Shown one piece after another: positions 38,332 through 48,148 of a stretch of DNA of 64,000 nucleotides. How positions within the stretch are numbered: position 1 is the stretch's first letter; each line of letters starts with the position of its first letter. The DNA is taken from NCBI GenBank assembly GCA_027490195.1, contig JAIXYN010000006.1, positions 194,930 to 258,929 on the forward strand. Reading direction: 5' to 3'. Source of the stretch: Verrucomicrobiaceae bacterium. GTDB lineage: Bacteria; Verrucomicrobiota; Verrucomicrobiia; Verrucomicrobiales; Verrucomicrobiaceae. The notes under the pieces were generated by a model, which saw only the letters and a list, made by a program, of their open reading frames with translations, had not been told where the DNA came from and made no database searches. Made by a program: the position numbers and the translations under genes.

Positions 38332-40491
38332 TCAGCTGTAAGTGCCCAACCCCTCGACAATCGTCTGGTCGCCCAATCCATAGGCCCACGCGGCACCCAC
38401 AGCAGCGAGGACGTTTTGAACATTGAAGTTGAGGTGGCCGGTGAGCGGCATGGCTACTTCGCTAAGCGCACACAGACGGCGCGCATCATCACCTTCGGCA
38501 AGATAAACCATGTCATCCTGCACGAAGACTGCGCGCCCACCCTTCGTCCGATGGGCGATGACCACAGGGTTTTGTGCCTCGTGAGAGAAGAACAACACGC
38601 TGCACCGGCAGTGCTCCGACTCCGCCATGCCTGCTACGAGGACATCATCGGCATTGAGCACAGCAGTCCCCTCGGGCAGGACGACGTCCACCACGCAGCG
38701 TTTCACCTTGGTCATCTGCTCCAGAGTGTCGATGTAGCCAAGCCCAAGATGCTCGGTGCCCACGTTGAGCACCACGCCGATCTGGCAGCGGTCATAACCG
38801 AGGCCCTCGAGGAGAATCGATTCAGCACTGCTTTCGCAGATGGCGATCTCCGTCCACGGATGCAGCAGCACTCCGTGCGTACCACTGGTGCGGTCACCTG
38901 TCTTCGTGGAAGCTCTGCGTTCGCCAAACTGCAGACCATCGCTGTGGCACACACCGAGAAATTTTCCGGTGGCTTTCATCAGATGCGCCAACAGCCGAGT
39001 GGTGGTGGTCTTGCCATGAGTGCCAGTAATGCCGATCACAGGAATGCGTCCGTTTTTGCCAGCGGAAAACATCATGTTGATGATCGCTTCGCCCACTGGC
39101 CGCACTTCACCCGTGGCAGGCCGCAGGTGCATGATGAGACCAGGGCTTGCATTCAGTTCGACAACGGCACCGCCCTGGTCTTCGAGGGGTTTGCTGATGT
39201 CCGTGCACACGACATCCACACCGCAAATGTCCAGCCCCGCCACCTGCGCGGCGATGGTAACGTGTTCACGGTTACGCGGATGCACCAAGCCTGTGACCTC
39301 GGTGGACCAGTTCGCAAAACGCGAGATCAGCACCCTCTCGTCCGCATTGGGAATCGAATCCGGCTGGTAGTCCTGCTTCTCCAGTTCCGAGAGAATCGCC
39401 GGATCCCATTCTTCGGTGTCAATTTTGGACCAGGGGCAGAAATCACTTACACCTCGAAGTGGATTGGTGTTCAGCTGGTTGTCCACCAGCATGGCGATTG
39501 TGTCGGTGCCATTGCCCGTGACGACGGCATGATCACCACGACTCGCCGCGATCAGTTCCCCGCCGACGACCAGCAGGCGGTGGTCATTGCCAGGAATGAA
39601 GCGCTCCACCATCACCCCATCACCTTCAGTTGAGGCGGTTTGAAATGCACTCTCCACTTGCTCACGTGTGGTGAGATTGATGAACACGCCGCGCCCATGG
39701 TTGGCATCCTGTGGTTTCACCACCACGGGAGTGCCGATGTCTTCCGCCGCCTCCCAAGCATCGTCGGGATTGGCAACGACACGCCCTTCCGGCACGGGCA
39801 CGCCTGCTTTTCTCAACAAGGTGCGCGTCAGGTCCTTGTCCTGAACGATGTGCTCTGCGATGGCACCGGTGCGATCTGTCTCCGCCGTCCAGATGCGGCG
39901 CTGGTTCACTCCCTGCCCGAGCTGCACCAGACTGCGTCCCTCTCGGAGCCGCCGCCATGGAATGCCGCGCGCCTCAGCCGCGGCGATGATGGCGTTCGTG
40001 CTTGGCCCGAGTGCGTTGCGGTCCACCACCCTCTTCATGCGCGCCACGGCGTCCGCAATGTCATATTCCTTGCCGGCATATCCAGCTAGGAGGATCTCTC
40101 GGGCCTCGCGCATGCAGGCTTCAGCCACGACCTCATCCAGATACTCAATGACCACTTTGTACAGACCCTCCACACAGGTCTCCCGTGCCTTGCCAAAACC
40201 AACGGTATGTCCGGCCAGGGTCTGAAGTTCCAAGGTGACATGTTCTAGGATGTGTCCCGGCCAGGTGCCGGTATCGAGCCGTTGAAAAAAGCCCCCGCGC
40301 TCGCCAATGCTGCAACGGTGCTCGATCATGCCGGGGAACCACGCCTTGAGCTGATCGGCAAAACCGGGCACGATGTCGGATGAGGTGTCTTTGAGTCCCC
40401 CCAAATCCACCCAGGCTTCCAGCACAGCATCGTTCGTCCAGATGTTGGGTCCGCGGAGAAAGTGAATTTCACGAATGTCGAGATCGGTCAT
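38332..40491 (-). CDS. CphA2-like cyanophycin synthetase lacking the C-terminal Mur-ligase lobe
   Basis: 'IREIHFLRGPNIWTNDAVLEAWVDLG', ATP-grasp 'VVVKPQDANHGRGVFINL', P-loop 'ITGTHGKTTTTR'; ends at 'AWAYGLGDQTIVEGLGTYS'. Confidence 0.88.
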   Translation of the reverse strand: MTDLDIREIHFLRGPNIWTNDAVLEAWVDLGGLKDTSSDIVPGFADQLKAWFPGMIEHRCSIGERGGFFQRLDTGTWPGHILEHVTLELQTLAGHTVGFGKARETCVEGLYKVVIEYLDEVVAEACMREAREILLAGYAGKEYDIADAVARMKRVVDRNALGPSTNAIIAAAEARGIPWRRLREGRSLVQLGQGVNQRRIWTAETDRTGAIAEHIVQDKDLTRTLLRKAGVPVPEGRVVANPDDAWEAAEDIGTPVVVKPQDANHGRGVFINLTTREQVESAFQTASTEGDGVMVERFIPGNDHRLLVVGGELIAASRGDHAVVTGNGTDTIAMLVDNQLNTNPLRGVSDFCPWSKIDTEEWDPAILSELEKQDYQPDSIPNADERVLISRFANWSTEVTGLVHPRNREHVTIAAQVAGLDICGVDVVCTDISKPLEDQGGAVVELNASPGLIMHLRPATGEVRPVGEAIINMMFSAGKNGRIPVIGITGTHGKTTTTRLLAHLMKATGKFLGVCHSDGLQFGERRASTKTGDRTSGTHGVLLHPWTEIAICESSAESILLEGLGYDRCQIGVVLNVGTEHLGLGYIDTLEQMTKVKRCVVDVVLPEGTAVLNADDVLVAGMAESEHCRCSVLFFSHEAQNPVVIAHRTKGGRAVFVQDDMVYLAEGDDARRLCALSEVAMPLTGHLNFNVQNVLAAVGAAWAYGLGDQTIVEGLGTYS

Positions 40492-40622
40492 GGCGCGCCG
40501 ATGTTACTATTGAGTCTGCGGGAGGCAAGAACTCGCCGCTGACAGTTGACGCTTTGTCAGGCGCATGAATCGGTGTCACATAGCCCTTGCCTTCGCCGTC
40601 AGAACGCTTTGAATCATTTCCC

Positions 40623-41447
40623 ATGCTGCTCCCCCTCGAAGACCTTTTCAATGATGTGATCGCCAAGTCCATGCGTGGCCTGGGCCTGAACGATGCCGCC
40701 CTTGCCGCCCTCTCCGGCGTGAGTGTCGAAGACATTGCCGATGCCAAGTCCGGCAAAGTGGATGACCTTGTACTGCGCAAAATCGCCCCCCACCTGCAAC
40801 TCGAAGGATTGTCACTGGTGGCCCTCGCGCATAGCGAATGGCGGCCACTCTCCGTCAACGTGTCCGGTCTGGAACAATTCAACACCCCGTACCATGACAT
40901 GACGGTGAATGCTTATCTCGTTTGGGACAACGAAACCAAAAACGCGGTGGCTTTCGACACCGGGGCGGATGCCTCCCCCATGATCAACTTCATCCATAAG
41001 AAAGGGCTCAATCTCAGCCTTATTTTCCTCACTCACACGCATCCCGATCACATCCTCGATCTCGCCAAATTGTCCGCCGATGGTGCCGTCACCACCTTTG
41101 TGCATGAGAAGGAATCCTGCCCCGGTGCTAAAACTTTCAAGCTCAGCGAGACCGAGTCGTGGGAATCCGGCGGTCTGCGGATCGAAGCACGCAGCACCTG
41201 GGGCCACTCGAAGGGCGGCATCACTTATCTTGTCAGCGGTTTGAAGCACCCCATCGCCATCGTGGGAGACGCACTATTCGCCTCCAGCATGGGCGGTGGC
41301 ATGGTTTCATACGCGGACGCCCTTGCCACCAACCGGAAGGAAATCTTCACCCTGCCTGACAACACAGTCATCTGCCCCGGCCACGGTCCCATGACGACGG
41401 TCGGAGAAGAAAAAGCCCACAATCCGTTTTATCCTGAGTTCAAATAA
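40623..41447 (+). CDS. Metallo-beta-lactamase-fold hydrolase with N-terminal helix-turn-helix-like region
   Basis: 'LTHTHPDHILDLAKL' and 'GHGPMTTVGEEKAHNPF'; start ATG 40623. Confidence 0.85.
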   Translation: MLLPLEDLFNDVIAKSMRGLGLNDAALAALSGVSVEDIADAKSGKVDDLVLRKIAPHLQLEGLSLVALAHSEWRPLSVNVSGLEQFNTPYHDMTVNAYLVWDNETKNAVAFDTGADASPMINFIHKKGLNLSLIFLTHTHPDHILDLAKLSADGAVTTFVHEKESCPGAKTFKLSETESWESGGLRIEARSTWGHSKGGITYLVSGLKHPIAIVGDALFASSMGGGMVSYADALATNRKEIFTLPDNTVICPGHGPMTTVGEEKAHNPFYPEFK

Positions 41448-41469
41448 TTCCCAACCAGCCCAACCCATC

Positions 41470-42354
41470 ATGTCTCAAACCGTTGCTTTTGTCGGAGTCG
41501 GTAAAATGGGGGCCAACATGGCCCGCCGCCTCAAAGATTGTGGTTATAATGTCACTGCTGTTCTCGATGTGAACACCCAGGCCGCCGCCGATCTGGCCGC
41601 TGAGCTAGGCTGCAAGGCCTGCACCAAGCTCGCGGATGTCACCGCAGCCGCCGATGTCATTTTCACCGTCGTCACCAACGATGCGGCGATGCGCGGCATC
41701 TTCTTTGGCAGCGAGGACAACCTGCTCACAAATGCGAGCGGCAAAGTCTTCGTCAATTGTGCCACGCTGTCTCCTGCGATCCACCGCGAAGTGTATGCGG
41801 CGGCTGCGGCTGTCGGCGCACATAGCCTGGAAGCCTGCATGGCTTCTTCCATCAGTCATGCGCGCGAAGGGAAACTCTACCTGATGTTGGCTGGTGATGA
41901 AGCCACCTATCAGCGGGTACAGACCCTGATCGAGCAGATGAGCATGAACCGCCGTTTCGTCGGAGGTCCGGGCAGTGCTGCGGAAGTCAAAGCTCTCGTC
42001 AACATGGTCATGAACATCAACACCGCCGGTCTCGCCGAAGGTCTGGGGCTCGCCGCCGCTCTCGGTCACGATCTGAACATGATCCGCGAGGTCTTCAGCC
42101 AGACAGGTGCCAATTCACGCGTGCTGGAAACCGACAGCGCCGACATGGTGGCCCGCGAGCACGACTGCTGGTTCTCCGCCGAGCACGCCGCAAAAGACAG
42201 CGGCATTGCCGCCGATGTGGCACAGACCGTCGGCCTAAACCTTCCGCTCAACGATGCCACCAAAGCGCAGTATGAGAAGATGGTCGCACTTGGTCTCGGC
42301 GCACTCGACAAATCAGGCATCGCGGAACTCACCTTCAAAGGGCGGCACGCGTAG
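41470..42354 (+). CDS. NAD-binding beta-hydroxyacid dehydrogenase family
   Basis: 'MSQTVAFVGVGKMGANMARRLKDCGY', 'GGPGSAAEVKALVNMVMNIN'. Confidence 0.88.
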   Translation: MSQTVAFVGVGKMGANMARRLKDCGYNVTAVLDVNTQAAADLAAELGCKACTKLADVTAAADVIFTVVTNDAAMRGIFFGSEDNLLTNASGKVFVNCATLSPAIHREVYAAAAAVGAHSLEACMASSISHAREGKLYLMLAGDEATYQRVQTLIEQMSMNRRFVGGPGSAAEVKALVNMVMNINTAGLAEGLGLAAALGHDLNMIREVFSQTGANSRVLETDSADMVAREHDCWFSAEHAAKDSGIAADVAQTVGLNLPLNDATKAQYEKMVALGLGALDKSGIAELTFKGRHA

Positions 42355-42359
42355 TCTGG

Positions 42360-45173
42360 TCACTCTGTCAGAGCACCGCCCAATTTCAGCACTTCCAGCT
42401 TCTTGGCCACTTTGTGGCGTTGCAGTTCACGGCCACCGCTAGCGGTCTTGATGATCAAGGTTTGACCGATGCGGCCGGGGATCATTGCCTCTTCTCCTGC
42501 TTCCAAAGAACGCACAAACAGGTCATTATCCGCTCCCGGTGAAAGCCCAAAAACGCGCACCGCGCCCGTGTGGTTGTTGGTGATGACGACGTCAGAGGGA
42601 TCGCCAGTGTTGGGCGGTGGTTTGGCGGCCGTCGCGGACGCAGGCAGAGGCTTGAGCGGCGGCATGCCGGTGTTTTCAGTGGCCGGTTGCGCACGCATGA
42701 CAGTGGGTGCTGCCGCAGGGGAGTTTGCAGGCGGTGCCGGTGCATTCCTGGCTGGAGATCTGGTGCTAATAAAAGCTGGCTCCTTGATTTCTGCCGCTCT
42801 GGCTGCGTTTGCGAGTCCTTTAGGCTCCTTCGCCGCACCACAGTCGAATTGATCGAGCAATTCCTCACGCCGCACCTCCAAAGGCAGGTCGCGGTAAGTT
42901 TTCAAAGATCGCTCACGGCGCCTAAGGTCATCTATCTCAGGTGTGCTGAATGCGGCGGGATCAAAGGGGGCCATGCGCTGGCGGTCGAGGGTTTCAAACT
43001 CGGCAGCAAGCACTCCCCGGCGCTGCAGTTTGAGGTTTAGATCGGTCTGCGCAGCTCCTGCATTGCGGTTGAACTGCGTCTGAAGATTCGCAATTTTTGC
43101 CCCCATTTGCGCGTCCTGGTTTTGAATGACAAGCATCTGCTGGCGGATCTGCTGAATCTCCACCTGATGCTGCTGTATCTCCACCATGACGGCCTGAGTC
43201 CCCCCCCCCGGCTGCTGCATGCCGGGCTGCATGCCAGGACGCATTCCAGGCTGCATGCCAGGACGCATTCCAGGCTGCATGCCAGGACGCATTCCAGGCT
43301 GCATGCCAGGACGCATTCCAGGCTGCATTCCCGGCTGCATCGTGGGAGTTTGGGGCATCTGCTCCTGGGCTGCCCCCTGAAGCTGCACCTGATCCTGCGC
43401 CATGCAGACACTGATCTGCTGCAATCTCGCATTCAGCGCCAGCAGTTGCGCCGCATTGGCCTGCTGCTGCTGGGTGAACCCGGCCACCTGGATGCGGTAC
43501 TGCTGGTCAAACTGGTTCACGCTGGCCTGCAGTGTTTGGATGTCAGGGTCGAGGGCGGCCACCTCCTTGCTGATCGCGGTCTGCCGCTCCGCCAAACGTG
43601 CGACCTCGGCGTTACGCTTCTCCGTGATGCCAGCCATCAGGGTGTTCCGCGCAGCATCCTCCGCAGCCTTAAGTTTGCCGTATTCAGCAGTCACGTGATC
43701 ACGTGCCTTCATCCACTCGGATTGAAGATCGCCCTTGAAAGCAGAGAGCACTTCGTTCTCAAGCAGCACGGCTTCACCTGCGCCGACTTGATCCTGCCAA
43801 GGTCCTTGGATCAAACCCAGACCAATGCCACAGACATACGCCGTATCCTTCGCTGCCTGGGTAGCCGCACGATTTGCATAATGATTCTGCGCGAGGGAGC
43901 GCATCTCACGCGCAGCCTGCGCCGGCTGATGCAGGCACAGGTTCATCCAGAGCCGCGCCTCACAAGCACGGTCCCAGGTGCTGCTGTCGCTTTTCTTGCC
44001 AATCGCTGCCGAGAGGCTCTGCTGCGCTGCGGCCAAATCTCCCGCACTGAGCAACGAAAGCGCATTGGCGTAGTTCACGCTGCAATCTTTGGCATCTGCC
44101 TTCATCGCGCGCTGATAGGCACGTTCAGCTGCGGCCTTGGCCTGCGCCGAAGCCCCCCAGCCTTCGTTCAGCATCGCACGCACATAGCCATGCAGAAGTT
44201 CGTTGCAGGGCTTGAGTTCAAAGATGACGTCTCCATCCTTGTCGCAGTTCACCGTCAATTCCCCAGTGAACGGCTCGCATTCGGGAGCGTCGATAGCCGC
44301 GGTGTACTTTCCCTCCGCGAGATCCTTCACGCTGTATTCGCCCTTCGCATCCGTCATGAAAGGTTGATTGAGCGGAGTGGGGAGGTTTCCTGCGGGCTGT
44401 AGCACGAGTCTGGCATTCGCCACCGGCACACGGGCATCATTCGAACGATCATTGCCACTGCTGATGCGTTTCACGACGAGCACGGCCAGATCGCACTTGT
44501 CCCGTTTAGGCGGCGTCTTTGAAAGGAGAAAATCATGCACGTATTCAAGCGTTCCCTGCGGCACGGTGAAGCCTCGACCAGCATCTTCTGGCGCGAATCC
44601 TGCAGCCGTCACACGATAAGCATAATCAGCAGGTGCCAGATTTTTGATCTCATAATAGCCTCCGGGTGAGCTGGCCGTGGCAGTTGCTACCACCTTGCCA
44701 CCCGGGCCGGAGAGCAGTTCCACCTTCGCTCCGGGAACAGGCCCGAGATTGTCGCCTTTTTCCGTCTGACCATAGACCCGGCCATGCACGGCAGGCAGAA
44801 CGATATTGGACTGCTGCGGCGTGCTGCCGGGTTTGGGCTCGCGCGTGAGGAGGAAGTCATGCACAAACTCGCGCGTGTCCTGCGGCATGGCAAAGCCGCG
44901 TGTCTCATCTTCATCACGGAAACCGGCTGCTGTGACCTTGTAGCGATACGCTCCCACCTCCAGCGCGGCGATCTGGTAATAACCGTACTCATTCGTCGTC
45001 ACCGTGGGCGCAGCGCCCCCCATTTCGGTTCTCAATTCGATTTTCGCATGGGCCACCGGACCCAGGTTTTCACCCTTTTCGTTCTGGCCATAAACACGGC
45101 CATGCACGCTACCACTGGCCGCATGCAGCAGCGGCGCGCACAATAGAATGAAAATAGGCAGGAGCGTTTTCAT
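42360..45173 (-). CDS. Secreted protein: tandem carboxypeptidase-regulatory-like domains, TPR-like region, coiled coil, GMRPGMQP repeats
   Basis: Signal peptide; two '[18 protein letters not shown]...VTAAGF...FVHDFLL' modules plus a third related one; MRPGMQP repeat. Confidence 0.8.
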   Translation of the reverse strand: MKTLLPIFILLCAPLLHAASGSVHGRVYGQNEKGENLGPVAHAKIELRTEMGGAAPTVTTNEYGYYQIAALEVGAYRYKVTAAGFRDEDETRGFAMPQDTREFVHDFLLTREPKPGSTPQQSNIVLPAVHGRVYGQTEKGDNLGPVPGAKVELLSGPGGKVVATATASSPGGYYEIKNLAPADYAYRVTAAGFAPEDAGRGFTVPQGTLEYVHDFLLSKTPPKRDKCDLAVLVVKRISSGNDRSNDARVPVANARLVLQPAGNLPTPLNQPFMTDAKGEYSVKDLAEGKYTAAIDAPECEPFTGELTVNCDKDGDVIFELKPCNELLHGYVRAMLNEGWGASAQAKAAAERAYQRAMKADAKDCSVNYANALSLLSAGDLAAAQQSLSAAIGKKSDSSTWDRACEARLWMNLCLHQPAQAAREMRSLAQNHYANRAATQAAKDTAYVCGIGLGLIQGPWQDQVGAGEAVLLENEVLSAFKGDLQSEWMKARDHVTAEYGKLKAAEDAARNTLMAGITEKRNAEVARLAERQTAISKEVAALDPDIQTLQASVNQFDQQYRIQVAGFTQQQQANAAQLLALNARLQQISVCMAQDQVQLQGAAQEQMPQTPTMQPGMQPGMRPGMQPGMRPGMQPGMRPGMQPGMRPGMQPGMQQPGGGTQAVMVEIQQHQVEIQQIRQQMLVIQNQDAQMGAKIANLQTQFNRNAGAAQTDLNLKLQRRGVLAAEFETLDRQRMAPFDPAAFSTPEIDDLRRRERSLKTYRDLPLEVRREELLDQFDCGAAKEPKGLANAARAAEIKEPAFISTRSPARNAPAPPANSPAAAPTVMRAQPATENTGMPPLKPLPASATAAKPPPNTGDPSDVVITNNHTGAVRVFGLSPGADNDLFVRSLEAGEEAMIPGRIGQTLIIKTASGGRELQRHKVAKKLEVLKLGGALTE
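43229..43324 (-). repeat. Four perfect 24-bp tandem repeats (GCATGCCAGGACGCATTCCAGGCT), degenerate units on both sides
   Basis: Units at 43229, 43253, 43277 and 43301 identical by eye; encode GMRPGMQP. Confidence 0.95.
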
Positions 45174-47944
45174 GGCGTGTTGTCAGGAACGAGACGGACT
45201 CCAAGCACACCGACGGCGTCCGTCGCATCCGTGGTGTTCAGCGTGACCATGTAGGTGAGCGTGACATACATCGTGCCCGTGCCCGCTTGGGCGATGTAGG
45301 CGGCCGGATTGAAGGCCGGTGGTCCTGCAAACGAATAACTGGCACCGTTCACAGGATCGAGCGGGTAGCCGACAAAGTTGTTCGCCGCCATGCGGTCAAA
45401 CCGCAGCGGCATGTCCACCAGCAGCAATGGCTGGGATTTGGCCAAGGGAGCCGCTGGCACTAGGCTGGTGGTTTGCAGCGTGAAGAACGGCTGCGCTCCA
45501 AATGGCAGGGGCATCACATTGCCAGCGGCATTGCGGCGGATGCGGTCACTGCTCAGCTCAGCACGTGCAAGCACCTGGGCTTTGGTGACAGGCGAAGAAC
45601 CGCCCACAAAGGCGATGTAGGCCACAGCACGCAGACCATTGGCAGCCGCAGGCAGTGGCACTAGCCCTTCGAACCGAACGGTGATCATCTCGCTGCCATT
45701 ACCAGTGGGACGTACCGCCGTGCTCCAAGCGGGCAGCGTAACCGCACCGGGGATGTTTTCATGACTTGCAAACAACAGACCAAAATGACTGCCATGCTCG
45801 GCGGTGAGGCTCCATGCATTGCGGATCGCCAGCGGGTCAACCAGCGACATGCCCTGCCATTTCAAAAACGGCGGAGTCACTGCGGGTGTGACCTGAAAGC
45901 TTGGCGCAGGCGCATTGCCGAGGCCAGAAGGCGGCAGAATGCCCCCGCGTTTCAGCCCCACATTGGCCGTCGTTGTGCCAGCCGGGAACAACGGCAGCAG
46001 CGAACCATTGGCTGCTGTAATGACATTGCCCAAGGGACCCAGCGCGGTGACACGCGGCTGCACATATAGATAAAGCGCCTCGGCGGAGCCTGCGGTCAGC
46101 AGACCAGCGATCGCCGCACGGTTGATGGGCGGCATCAAGGCGCTCGTGGCTCCAGGAAAGCCACCGATCTTGGTCGCCATGGGCGTGATCAGCACCGGCG
46201 CGGCTTTGTGCGGCAGCACAGCAAACAAATCGACCCGCCAGGAGGTGATGTTGGCAGTGTTGCCCCCAACGCTCCAGTTCACGGTCACCGCATCACCGTC
46301 ACAGACAATCGGTGTCCCTGGGGCGATGCGCACACCACTGATCAGCGGTGCTGCGGGTGGCGGCAGCGGGAAAAGCAACTGCGCCAGCGCATTGAGCAGC
46401 GGGAACAGTCCACCACCACCACCCGGAGGAGGCAAACCTCCCGGCAAAATCGTGCGCACGGGTGGCAGCAGCGGGGGCGGAGGCAGTGGCGGAATCGGCG
46501 GGACATTCACCAGAGGCGGCAGAGCAGGCGGTTCGGGTGGCAATGCGACAACTGGTGAGCCACCTGGAAGCTTCATGCCCGACTTCCAAACAGGCACTTC
46601 CACCGCAGCGGCCGCGGGCCGCATCAGATCGCCCGCTTCATTAAAGTAGGCCGCAGGTGTCAGCCAAATCGCAGGCAGCGTTTTCTGGTCATCCGGCTGC
46701 TTCTCACTGTCATAAACCACCTGGCCATCAGCCTCGATCAGCACGCTCTGCAGCTGCGCACGATCAGGGATTTTGTTGGTCGGCGCTCCGCTGCCAATGA
46801 TGCCCAAGCCCGGTTTGCTCAGGACTTCTCTCGTCAGCGGATTCATCGCCAGCTCAAACGCGGCCAGATCAAAAAGCTGCGGTTCATTGGCATCACGCAG
46901 CGGGTCCATCTCAGATGAGAGCAGAAACTTCCGCGCACCTGCCACGAGATAGACCGGATGGCGCGTGCCCTGCTGCGGCCCTTTGCCACCCGTGAGCGTG
47001 ATGCGCAAATTCTCCACCTTGGTGCCCATCGGCGGTGCCGGATTGAGCGCCTCATTGCTTTCTTCAAACCACGGCACAGCTCCCACCACGCGTCCGCTCA
47101 ATGCACGGACCAGCGCATGGGTGGTTTTCAGTTCCACTTTCTCATCCTCGGTCAGTTTCGTCGCATTCGTCTTCGCCTCATAGTCCGGCAGCAGTTTCAT
47201 GAGGCTGGCGCGACTGGATGCCAGTTTCTCCTGCGCCCGTGCATCCACCTGACCGTTTGCGGCAAAGAGTTTGCCATTCACCTCAATGCGATATCCCGCC
47301 AGCACCCAGTCATTGCGCCCCTGAGAGGCAAAGCCGATGCGCTGCAAATCGCCGCACTTCACATCGGCGAGCAACTGTTGCGAAGTGCGCAGTAAATCAA
47401 GACCGGCTTCACCCCCCCCCTTTGCGACAAATTCAAACGTCGCCATCTGCCCAGGCTGAATGGCATCCGACATGCCATCCAACGATGACTTGTGCGGAAA
47501 GGCTGCAAACGAAGGCTCCCGTCTCGCACCGCCCAGCGGATACAGGCGCAATGGGAAGCCGAGTCCCAGATGAACATCCACCGGCTCGCTCAAGGCCGTG
47601 CCTTCTGTGCCTACCCCCAGTGTGATTTTGATCGAATCCACCGGCTCATCGGCTGGCAGGGTGCCTTTCTCAAACGGTGTGCGTGGCAGCCCCTCATCCT
47701 TGACCGGCACATCCACTTCCTCGCCTGAAGACGCGGCGGTCGCAGGTTGCGCTGTCGCAGTCACCCTCGCTAGGAACGACGGATCCACCTTGGTGACATA
47801 CAAGGCCCCGGCTCCGAGAGCTCCGCCCAGCAGCAGGCCCATGAAAAGCTTTCCACATCCTGAGGAGCGCCTAGTTGAAGCTGCAGAATCATCTGAGGAA
47901 CCGTCTTGCATGGCATTTTCGTGGTTTGAATCAGTCTGATCCAC
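45170..47944 (-). CDS. Large membrane-anchored hypothetical protein with Pro/Gly-rich linker
   Basis: N-terminal TM segment 'KLFMGLLLGGALGAGALYV'; 'PPLVNVPPIPPLPPPPLLPPVRTILPGGLPPPGGGGG'; overlaps the next gene by ATGA. Confidence 0.75.
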   Translation of the reverse strand: MDQTDSNHENAMQDGSSDDSAASTRRSSGCGKLFMGLLLGGALGAGALYVTKVDPSFLARVTATAQPATAASSGEEVDVPVKDEGLPRTPFEKGTLPADEPVDSIKITLGVGTEGTALSEPVDVHLGLGFPLRLYPLGGARREPSFAAFPHKSSLDGMSDAIQPGQMATFEFVAKGGGEAGLDLLRTSQQLLADVKCGDLQRIGFASQGRNDWVLAGYRIEVNGKLFAANGQVDARAQEKLASSRASLMKLLPDYEAKTNATKLTEDEKVELKTTHALVRALSGRVVGAVPWFEESNEALNPAPPMGTKVENLRITLTGGKGPQQGTRHPVYLVAGARKFLLSSEMDPLRDANEPQLFDLAAFELAMNPLTREVLSKPGLGIIGSGAPTNKIPDRAQLQSVLIEADGQVVYDSEKQPDDQKTLPAIWLTPAAYFNEAGDLMRPAAAAVEVPVWKSGMKLPGGSPVVALPPEPPALPPLVNVPPIPPLPPPPLLPPVRTILPGGLPPPGGGGGLFPLLNALAQLLFPLPPPAAPLISGVRIAPGTPIVCDGDAVTVNWSVGGNTANITSWRVDLFAVLPHKAAPVLITPMATKIGGFPGATSALMPPINRAAIAGLLTAGSAEALYLYVQPRVTALGPLGNVITAANGSLLPLFPAGTTTANVGLKRGGILPPSGLGNAPAPSFQVTPAVTPPFLKWQGMSLVDPLAIRNAWSLTAEHGSHFGLLFASHENIPGAVTLPAWSTAVRPTGNGSEMITVRFEGLVPLPAAANGLRAVAYIAFVGGSSPVTKAQVLARAELSSDRIRRNAAGNVMPLPFGAQPFFTLQTTSLVPAAPLAKSQPLLLVDMPLRFDRMAANNFVGYPLDPVNGASYSFAGPPAFNPAAYIAQAGTGTMYVTLTYMVTLNTTDATDAVGVLGVRLVPDNTP

Positions 47945-48148
47945 ACAGACAAACCTGCATGGTGAATGGTTCGATATTACCGCTCAGTCTGCTACAGGTG
48001 CAATCCAAATCTTAGGCCATTAGCCCGGTCGCCACCTCGCCGCCCACATTCGTCAGCCACGTAAATAGGTCAGACTGGTGTGACAAAAGCGGCGCAGGTG
48101 CAGAATCGTTGCGTGCCAGTCGTGGAGGTGCCTGGGATTCACCTCGGC

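Noticed and set aside
38308-39633. 441-aa plus-strand ORF opposite the CphA2-like gene
   Set aside because: Antisense shadow ORF; CphA motifs are clear on the minus strand.
43229-43324. Possible CRISPR array
   Set aside because: 24-bp units are contiguous with no spacers and lie in frame inside a coding gene; a protein repeat.
43107-44402. 431-aa plus-strand ORF with LHARTHSR repeats
   Set aside because: The repeats are the antisense of the GMRPGMQP repeats; the minus-strand ORF has a signal peptide and domains.
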